This document shows positions 13,229 through 18,163 of a stretch of 18,163 nucleotides of DNA, piece after piece. Below the pieces are notes generated by a model. It was not told where the DNA came from and did no database searches. It worked only from the letters and a program-made list of their open reading frames with translations. This DNA comes from Frankiales bacterium. Its GTDB lineage: Bacteria; Actinomycetota; Actinomycetes; Mycobacteriales; SCTD01. The DNA is taken from positions 1 to 18,163 of the forward strand of contig JAODNB010000153.1 of assembly GCA_025464795.1 (NCBI GenBank), given 5' to 3'. Numbering within the stretch: position 1 is the stretch's first letter; every line of letters starts with the position of its first letter. The position numbers and the translations under genes are program-made.

Positions 13229-14631
13229 GTCGCGAACGCGGTGACCAGCTCGGCCAAGGACTGCTCGAGGTAGCGGGCCAGCACGTCGAGGTCGGGCACC
13301 GCGTCCGCGTCGGCGATGAGGCCGTAGGTCACGTTGCCGTGGTAGCTCATGATGCCGATCGCCAGGGTGTGCTCCGGCGCCAGGAACGCGAGCGGTGCGA
13401 GCTCGACGAGCTGGCGTCCCAGCATGAAGATCGGGATCTGCGGACCGGGCACGTTCGTGACCAGCAGGTTGTAGAGCCGCGACGAGAAACCGACCCGGGC
13501 CGCCCGCGCGAGGATCGCTGGAGGCAGTGCGTTCTCCAGTGACGTGAGGACCTTTGCCCCCTCCGCCTGCCTGGACGACTTGAGGTCAGCCATGGAGGCG
13601 CGCACCGCCGCGAGCCGAGCCCGGGGATCCTTGAGGCCCACCGGCAGCGGCGCGGTCATGATGGTGATCTCGTTCCCGAGGGTGCCCTTCTGCGCAGCCG
13701 TCCGCACCGACACGGGTACGCAGGCCTTCAGCTCGAGGTCGTCCACGTCCATGCCGCGGCCGGCGAGGAAGCGCCCGAGCGCTCCCGCGACGGCGGCGAG
13801 CACGACGTCGTTGACGCTGGCGCCGCCCGAGGCTCCCTTGACCGTCTTGTAGTCGGCCAGCTTCGTCTCGACGATCGCGGTCTTGCGGTGCGGACCCGGC
13901 TTCTTGTTGAGCACCGTCTTCGGGGCGGCCGCGATGAGGGGCTTGGCGGTCTCGGCGAGGGCGGTGACGGCCTCGACCGTCGACTTCACCGCGTCGACCG
14001 GGTGCGTGACGGCGCCCACTCCGCGGCCGGACAGCTCCAGCACGTTGCGCAGCAGGCCCTGCACTCCTGCCGAGAGCAGGTCCACTGTTCCCGGGGTGGG
14101 CTTCGGCGACCAGGCCGGCGGTGGCTCGTCGCTGACGTCCCGCTCGATGTCGAACAGGACGGTCATCAGGTCCACGCCCGAGACCCCGTCGACCATCGCG
14201 TGGTGGTTCTTGCTGATGATGGCCCAGCGGCCGACGTCCTCACCAGCATCCAGGCCCTCCACGAGCCAGAGCTCCCACAACGGCTTGCTCCGGTCGAGCC
14301 GCTGCCCGATGACACGGTCGACCAGGGTGAGCAGCTCCCGCTCCGTACCGGGTGCAGGCAACGCGGTGTGCCGGACGTGGAAGTCGAGCCGGAACGCGGT
14401 GTCCTCGACCCACAGCGGCCGCCCGGTCCCGAGCGGCATCTCCTGGATCCGCTGCCGGTAGCGCGGCAGCCGGGGCAGACGCGCGTCGATGTGGGCGCGG
14501 AAGGCCTCGATCGACGGGGGCGGTCCTTCGAAGACGCCGACCGCGCCGATGTGCATGTGCGCGCCGTCCTCCTCCATGTGCAGGAAGCCCGCGTCGACGC
14601 TGGAGAGCCGGTCGAGGTGCCCTTGTGCCAC
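13225..14631 (-). CDS. WS/DGAT acyltransferase (wax ester synthase / diacylglycerol acyltransferase)
   Basis: It uses acyl-CoA to acylate a fatty alcohol or diacylglycerol, giving wax esters or triacylglycerol, at the membrane or lipid-droplet surface. The 468-residue length is typical. The catalytic motif HHxxxDG is NHHAMVDGVSG (H143, H144, D148). Other family marks are KPLWELWLVEGL (116-127), NDVVLAAVAGALGRFL in the middle, and TNVPGPQIPIFMLGR and YHGNVTYGL near the end. The start is GTG at 14631 with GGAGG six bases upstream. The stop TAG shares CTAG with the reductase stop on the other strand. Its convergent neighbour can supply the alcohol, which favours a wax ester role, but triacylglycerol synthesis cannot be excluded. 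Confidence 0.93.
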   Translation of the reverse strand: MAQGHLDRLSSVDAGFLHMEEDGAHMHIGAVGVFEGPPPSIEAFRAHIDARLPRLPRYRQRIQEMPLGTGRPLWVEDTAFRLDFHVRHTALPAPGTERELLTLVDRVIGQRLDRSKPLWELWLVEGLDAGEDVGRWAIISKNHHAMVDGVSGVDLMTVLFDIERDVSDEPPPAWSPKPTPGTVDLLSAGVQGLLRNVLELSGRGVGAVTHPVDAVKSTVEAVTALAETAKPLIAAAPKTVLNKKPGPHRKTAIVETKLADYKTVKGASGGASVNDVVLAAVAGALGRFLAGRGMDVDDLELKACVPVSVRTAAQKGTLGNEITIMTAPLPVGLKDPRARLAAVRASMADLKSSRQAEGAKVLTSLENALPPAILARAARVGFSSRLYNLLVTNVPGPQIPIFMLGRQLVELAPLAFLAPEHTLAIGIMSYHGNVTYGLIADADAVPDLDVLARYLEQSLAELVTAFAT

Positions 14632-14640
14632 GTGTTTCCT

Positions 14641-14645
14641 CCGTG
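14641..14645 (-). promoter_or_regulatory. Approximate ribosome binding site region of the WS/DGAT gene
   Basis: GGAGG lies within the minus-strand run ACGGAGGAAACAC directly before the GTG at 14631. It supports GTG as the start, since no ATG is close. The position may be off by a base or two. Confidence 0.6.
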
Positions 14646-14711
14646 TCGCGGTCGCTGGGAGCAGAGTGCCAGACCCAGGGGCGTTGAGGGCCCGTGGGGC
14701 AGGATGAGCAC

Positions 14712-15590
14712 GTGCGCACCCAAATCGCCCTTGTCGCCCTGCTCCCGCTGCTGGCCACCGGCTGCTCGTCGGGAAGCTCGACGTCCGCGAGGGCCGAGAT
14801 CGACGCGTCAGCTAGTCCGTCGACGGCTGCGACCTCGCGCGTCGCGAGCCCGGCTGCCGTACCAGGGGCGCCGACGACGACCCCCTCGAGCGGATCAGTG
14901 GGGGCCGGCGCGCGAGGCATCACGAGCTCGGCACCGACCGTCCCGGCACGTCCGATCACGACGGTGGCGCCGGGCAAGGTCGACGCGGCGAAGGCCACGG
15001 CGCCGGGGAAGTACACGCTGGACGTGTCCGGCTTCGTCAGCAGCCCCGGGTTCGGCAAGCAGGACGCCAAGGGCACGCAGACGCTGACCTTCTCGGCCCT
15101 CAGGAACGGCGGCCAGCACTCGAACGTGCACGGCGACCAGGGCGACACCGATCAGGACCTGCTCGTCCGCGATCGGGGCACCTACCTCGCAGCGCTGAAG
15201 CTGACCTCACCTGCCTTCAACGGCGGCAAGGAGTTCCGGCCGTCCCCGGCGGCGCTGCTGGTGCCCGAGCCGGCCAAGGTCGGCACTGCATGGGTGTGGG
15301 GGGCCACGTCGACCGATGGCAAGACGAAGGCCAAGGCGACGAACAGGGTCGCCCGCAACGAGAGCGTCACCGTCGGCGGGCGCAAGGTCCCGTGCGTCGT
15401 CATCACGACGCACCTCCAGGTCTCGGGCGACGTGACCTACGACGCCCAGCTCACCACCTGGTACTCACCGAGCTACCACTTGCCGGTGAAGGACCACACG
15501 GTCGGCAACGGCACCGCGAGCTTCAACGGCGCGCCCATCACGTTCAAGACCGACATCTCCACCCTGATGAGGTCCGTGACGCCTGCCTAA
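14712..15590 (+). CDS. Secreted lipoprotein of unknown function
   Basis: A 292-residue predicted lipoprotein. The signal peptide is short (MRTQIALVALLPLLATGCSS) with the lipid-attached cysteine at C18. A disordered Ser/Thr/Ala/Pro-rich linker follows (about 19-90), then a globular part of about 200 residues rich in beta-strand patterns (YTLDVSGFVSSPGFG, GTAWVWGATSTDG, GDVTYDAQLTTWYSP), which loosely recalls DUF3108/TapB-like beta proteins. GTG 14712 is chosen over the upstream ATG at 14694 because AGGA lies seven bases before it and the signal peptide then begins properly. It is divergent from WS/DGAT and 9 bases before the quinone oxidoreductase. I do not recognise a named family. It could carry a hydrophobic ligand at the cell surface. 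Confidence 0.8.
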   Translation: MRTQIALVALLPLLATGCSSGSSTSARAEIDASASPSTAATSRVASPAAVPGAPTTTPSSGSVGAGARGITSSAPTVPARPITTVAPGKVDAAKATAPGKYTLDVSGFVSSPGFGKQDAKGTQTLTFSALRNGGQHSNVHGDQGDTDQDLLVRDRGTYLAALKLTSPAFNGGKEFRPSPAALLVPEPAKVGTAWVWGATSTDGKTKAKATNRVARNESVTVGGRKVPCVVITTHLQVSGDVTYDAQLTTWYSPSYHLPVKDHTVGNGTASFNGAPITFKTDISTLMRSVTPA

Positions 15591-15599
15591 GGTGGGGAC

Positions 15600-16568
15600 A
15601 TGCAGGCAGTCACCCTTCCCTCGTTCGGCGGACCTGAGGTCCTGACCCTGGCCGAGGTCCCTGACGCCGTCGCCGGCCCTGGCGAGGTGCTCGTCGACGT
15701 TGCCGCCACGGCGGTCAACCGTGCGGATCTCCTGCAACGACAAGGGTTCTACAGCCCGCCGAAGGGCGCGTCGCCCTACCCGGGCCTGGAGTGCAGCGGG
15801 GTGATCAGCGGTCTCGGCGAGGGCGTTGCGGGGTGGTCCCTGGGCGACCAGGTGTGCGCGTTGCTGTCGGGCGGTGGTTACGCGTCCAAGGTCGCCGTGC
15901 CCGTGGGTCAGCTGCTTCCCGTCCCTGCCGGGCTGACCCTGGTCGAGGCGGCTGCGCTCCCCGAGGTCGCGTGCACCGTCTGGTCGAACGTCTTCCAGCT
16001 TGCCGCGCTGGAACCTGGTGAGCGGCTGCTCGTGCACGGCGGGACGTCCGGGATCGGCACGTTCGCGACGCAGCTCGCTGCACGTCACGGAGCCGTCGTG
16101 ACGGTGACCGTCGGGTCGGCGGCGAAGGCGGAGCGTGCGATCGGCCTAGGAGCCTCGCGCGCGGTGCTCTACAAGGACGAGGACTTCGTGAAGGACGGGC
16201 CGTACGACGTCATCCTCGACAACATGGGCGCGAAGTACCTCGCCCGGAACGTCGAGGCCCTGGCGACGGGCGGGCGGCTGGTGATCATCGGGATGCAGGG
16301 CGGAGTGGCGGCGGAGCTGAACATCGCGATGCTGCTGCAGAAGCGGGCCTCCGTCTCGGCCACCTCGCTGCGGGCGCGGCCGCTCGAGGAGAAGGCAGCG
16401 ATCGTGGCGGCGGTGGGTGCAGCGGTGTGGCCGACCGTCGCGGCGGGGGAGGTTCGGCCCGTCATCGACCGCGTGCTGCCGCTCGCGCAGGCCGCCGAGG
16501 GTCACCGGGTCCTGGAGGAATCGGGCCACATCGGCAAGGTCGTGCTGCAGGTCACCCCTTCGAGTTGA
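15600..16568 (+). CDS. NAD(P)H quinone oxidoreductase, PIG3 type
   Basis: A zinc-independent medium-chain reductase that reduces quinones or enones with NADPH in the cytosol. The 322-residue protein starts MQAVTLPSFGGPEVL and has the family stretch NRADLLQRQGFY (40-51). The Rossmann nucleotide loop is HGGTSGIGTFATQLA (146-160). No zinc-binding cysteine cluster is present, which separates it from the alcohol dehydrogenase that follows. The ATG at 15600 is preceded by AGGTGGGG, an acceptable ribosome site. The same bases include TAAGGT six bases before the ATG, so a leaderless start is possible. The preceding lipoprotein gene ends 9 bases upstream. Confidence 0.92.
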   Translation: MQAVTLPSFGGPEVLTLAEVPDAVAGPGEVLVDVAATAVNRADLLQRQGFYSPPKGASPYPGLECSGVISGLGEGVAGWSLGDQVCALLSGGGYASKVAVPVGQLLPVPAGLTLVEAAALPEVACTVWSNVFQLAALEPGERLLVHGGTSGIGTFATQLAARHGAVVTVTVGSAAKAERAIGLGASRAVLYKDEDFVKDGPYDVILDNMGAKYLARNVEALATGGRLVIIGMQGGVAAELNIAMLLQKRASVSATSLRARPLEEKAAIVAAVGAAVWPTVAAGEVRPVIDRVLPLAQAAEGHRVLEESGHIGKVVLQVTPSS

Positions 16569-16593
16569 CGCCCCCGAGGTGCCGGGGCAGGGT
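16565..16593 (+). promoter_or_regulatory. Weak candidate promoter of the adh-aldh operon
   Basis: TTGACG (16565-16570), 17 bases, then CAGGGT (16588-16593). The -35 matches five of six bases; the -10 keeps only the key A and last T. It overlaps the stop of the quinone oxidoreductase gene. The 61-base gap also holds GGTCA-N4-TGACC at 16591-16604, just after it. Confidence 0.3.
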
Positions 16594-16604
16594 CACGGAT
16601 GACC
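16591..16604. repeat. Short inverted repeat upstream of adh
   Basis: GGTCACGGATGACC has perfect 5-base arms (GGTCA/TGACC) around CGGA. It lies where transcription of the alcohol dehydrogenase operon would begin, so it could be an operator or a small leader hairpin. It is too short to assign. Confidence 0.35.
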
Positions 16605-16629
16605 TCGTGGACGACGAACAGGACTGCTG

Positions 16630-17754
16630 ATGAAGACCAAGGGCGCGCTGCTGTGGGGCATCAAGGAGGAGTGGTCGGTCGAGGAGATCGAGCTCGGCGA
16701 TCCCGTCGCCGGTGAGGTCCAGGTCGAGCTGGCGGCCTCGGGTCTGTGCCACTCCGACGAGCACCTCGTCACGGGAGCGACCCCGGTCGGCTTCCCGGCG
16801 ATCGGCGGCCACGAGGGCGCCGGCATCGTGACCAAGGTGGGCCCGGGCGTGACGTCCTTGAAGGAGGGCGACCACGTCGTACTCGCCTTCATCCCCGCCT
16901 GCGGCAAGTGCCCACCCTGCTCCAACGGCCACCAGAACCTGTGCGACCTCGGAGCGTTCCTGCTCGGTGGCACGGCGATCGCCGACGGCACCCACCGGAT
17001 CACCGCACGCGGGCAGGGCGTCTCGCCGATGTGCCTGCTCGGCACGTTCTCGCCCTACGTCACGGTGCACGAGTCCTCGGCCGTGAAGATCGACGACGAC
17101 CACCCGCTCGACAAGGCGGCTCTCGTCGGCTGCGGTGTCACCACCGGGTGGGGCTCGGCAACCAGGGTCGCCGACACCCGACCGGGTGAGACGGTCGTGG
17201 TCATCGGCATCGGCGGTGTGGGCATCAACGCGATCCAGGGGGCTGTCGCTGCCGGGGCCAAGAAGGTCATCGCGATCGACCCCGTGCCGTGGAAGCTGGA
17301 GCAGGCCAAGGCGTTCGGCGCGACGCACACGTTCGCCTCCGCCGCCGCGGCTGTCGAGGCCGTCGGCGAGCTCACCTGGGGCCGGATGGCGGAGAAGGCC
17401 GTCATCACCGTCGGCGACATCCAGGGCGAGGACGTCGAGGACGCCATGAACCTCATCGGCAAGGGCGGTCGCGTCGTCGTCACGGGCATGGGCGACGCGA
17501 CGAAGATGGACGTGAAGCTCAACCTCTTCGCCTTCACGCTGCTGCAGAAGGACCTGCAGGGCGCGATCTTCGGCGGGGCCAACCCCCGCGCCGAGATCCC
17601 ATGGCTGCTCTCGATGTACCGAGAGGGCAAGCTCAAGCTCGACGAGCTCGTCACCACGACGTACACCCTGGAGGACGTCAACCAGGGGTACGAGGACATG
17701 AGAGCCGGCAAGAACCTCCGAGGCATGATCCTCTACACCGACAAGGACCGCTGA
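16630..17754 (+). CDS. Zinc NDMA-dependent alcohol dehydrogenase (Rxyl_3153-like)
   Basis: It oxidises alcohols to aldehydes. Members of this family hold NAD tightly and are linked to the redox carrier mycofactocin rather than free NAD. The 374-residue protein has catalytic zinc ligands C40 (GLCHSDEH), H61 (GGHEGAG) and C168 (VGCGVTTGWG). The structural zinc site is C91, C94, C97 and C105. The nucleotide loop is GIGGVG (193-198), followed by the acidic residue in VIAIDPVPW that fits NAD. The ATG at 16630 has AGGA six bases upstream. Its stop overlaps the aldehyde dehydrogenase start (TGATG). No mycofactocin biosynthesis gene is in the window, so cofactor use is inferred from the family. Confidence 0.9.
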   Translation: MKTKGALLWGIKEEWSVEEIELGDPVAGEVQVELAASGLCHSDEHLVTGATPVGFPAIGGHEGAGIVTKVGPGVTSLKEGDHVVLAFIPACGKCPPCSNGHQNLCDLGAFLLGGTAIADGTHRITARGQGVSPMCLLGTFSPYVTVHESSAVKIDDDHPLDKAALVGCGVTTGWGSATRVADTRPGETVVVIGIGGVGINAIQGAVAAGAKKVIAIDPVPWKLEQAKAFGATHTFASAAAAVEAVGELTWGRMAEKAVITVGDIQGEDVEDAMNLIGKGGRVVVTGMGDATKMDVKLNLFAFTLLQKDLQGAIFGGANPRAEIPWLLSMYREGKLKLDELVTTTYTLEDVNQGYEDMRAGKNLRGMILYTDKDR

Positions 17755-18163
17755 TGCTCGACAGGACCCAGCTCTACATCGACGGCGCCTGGACGGCCTC
17801 GTCAGGCACCGACACCATCGACGTCCTCAACCCCGCCACCGAAGAGGTCATCGGCAAGGTCGCGTCCGGTACGGCCGAGGACGCCGACCGCGCTGTGGCC
17901 GCTGCGCGCGCTGCGTTCGACAGCTGGTCGAGCCTCGAGCCCAAGGTCCGCGCGGACCACCTGCAGGCCGCGGCGGATGCGCTCACGGCCCGTACGGACG
18001 AGATCGGCCAGCTCATCAGCGAGGACATGGGCATGCCCTTGGGCTTCGCGAAGATGATCCAGGTCGGACTGCCCTCGTTCAACATGGGGAACTTCGCGGA
18101 GCTCGCTCGTTCCTTCGAGTTCGACGGCCAGGAGGTCGGCAACTCCCTCATCGTCCGTGAGGC
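17754..18163 (+). CDS. Aldehyde dehydrogenase (partial, C-terminus off window)
   Basis: The N-terminal 136 residues of an NAD(P)-dependent aldehyde dehydrogenase. The start MLDRTQLYIDGAWTASSG and NPATEEVIGKVASGTAEDAD (26-45) are typical of the superfamily, followed by AAFDSWSSLEPKVRADHL and a long helix. The catalytic Glu and Cys lie beyond the window edge. The ATG at 17754 shares one base with the alcohol dehydrogenase stop (TGATG), so the two are translated together. The pair would take an alcohol through its aldehyde to an acid. Superfamily assignment is secure; substrate class is not. Confidence 0.92.
   Translation, partial: MLDRTQLYIDGAWTASSGTDTIDVLNPATEEVIGKVASGTAEDADRAVAAARAAFDSWSSLEPKVRADHLQAAADALTARTDEIGQLISEDMGMPLGFAKMIQVGLPSFNMGNFAELARSFEFDGQEVGNSLIVRE

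Noticed and set aside
14694..14711. Upstream ATG as start of the lipoprotein
   Set aside because: It would add MGQDEH before the signal peptide and has no ribosome site. GTG 14712 has AGGA at good spacing.
14632..14711. A promoter in the WS/DGAT-lipoprotein divergent gap, including a TGGCAC...TGC sigma-54-like string
   Set aside because: No convincing -10/-35 pair was found. The string does not fit the -12 element, and actinobacteria generally lack sigma-54.
15588..15599. TAAGGT six bases before the quinone oxidoreductase ATG as a leaderless promoter
   Set aside because: The same bases form an acceptable ribosome site (AGGTGGGG), and no -35 is visible. Left as a possibility only.
16572..16587. 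CCCCG-N6-CGGGG hairpin after the quinone oxidoreductase as a terminator
   Set aside because: The stem has only five base pairs and lacks a T-tract; such stems arise often by chance in GC-rich DNA.

Overview
The window is GC-rich DNA from an actinomycete-type chromosome. Four things point there: a strong G/C bias at third codon positions, frequent GTG starts, tightly overlapping operons, and a gene set of WS/DGAT, AcrA1/FcrA-type acyl-CoA reductase and NDMA-dependent alcohol dehydrogenase. A Nocardioidaceae- or Mycobacteriales-like host would fit, but the genus cannot be read from the sequence. I see no transposase, integrase, phage gene or CRISPR array, and no gene-free stretch above 300 bases; the longest gaps are about 60-80 bases.

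Layout. (1) 1-2375, minus strand: aerobic cobalamin genes cobF-cobL-cobM, with cobM cut by the window edge. (2) 2404-2493, minus: tRNA-Ser(UGA). (3) 2508-6800, minus: a four-gene operon joined by 4-base start/stop overlaps, encoding a DUF1295 membrane protein, an SCP2-type thiolase, a carotenoid oxygenase-family enzyme and a tandem HxlR-type regulator. (4) 6862-9585: a TetR regulator divergent from a DrrA/DrrB-like ABC exporter. The 55-base gap holds two palindromes and a probable leaderless promoter. The exporter ends in a strong hairpin shared with the convergent P450 gene. (5) 9602-11166, minus: a small probable alpha/beta-barrel protein followed by a P450 whose I-helix lacks the usual acid-threonine pair. 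(6) 11246-14631: a two-domain fatty acyl-CoA reductase convergent with a WS/DGAT acyltransferase; their stop codons share one CTAG. (7) 14712-18163, plus: a lipoprotein, a PIG3-type quinone oxidoreductase, a zinc NDMA-dependent alcohol dehydrogenase and the first part of an aldehyde dehydrogenase.

How the genes may work together. The centre and right side read as a lipid and alcohol metabolism region. The reductase makes fatty alcohol, WS/DGAT can esterify it to wax (or make triacylglycerol), and the alcohol and aldehyde dehydrogenases run the opposite, oxidative direction. The P450 and its small partner face the reductase across a shared promoter region. The DUF1295-thiolase-carotenoid oxygenase operon looks like an uncharacterised route for an unsaturated, CoA-activated substrate. 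That is the least explained part of the window and, with the unusual P450, the best candidate for something undescribed. All pathway links between operons are inference.
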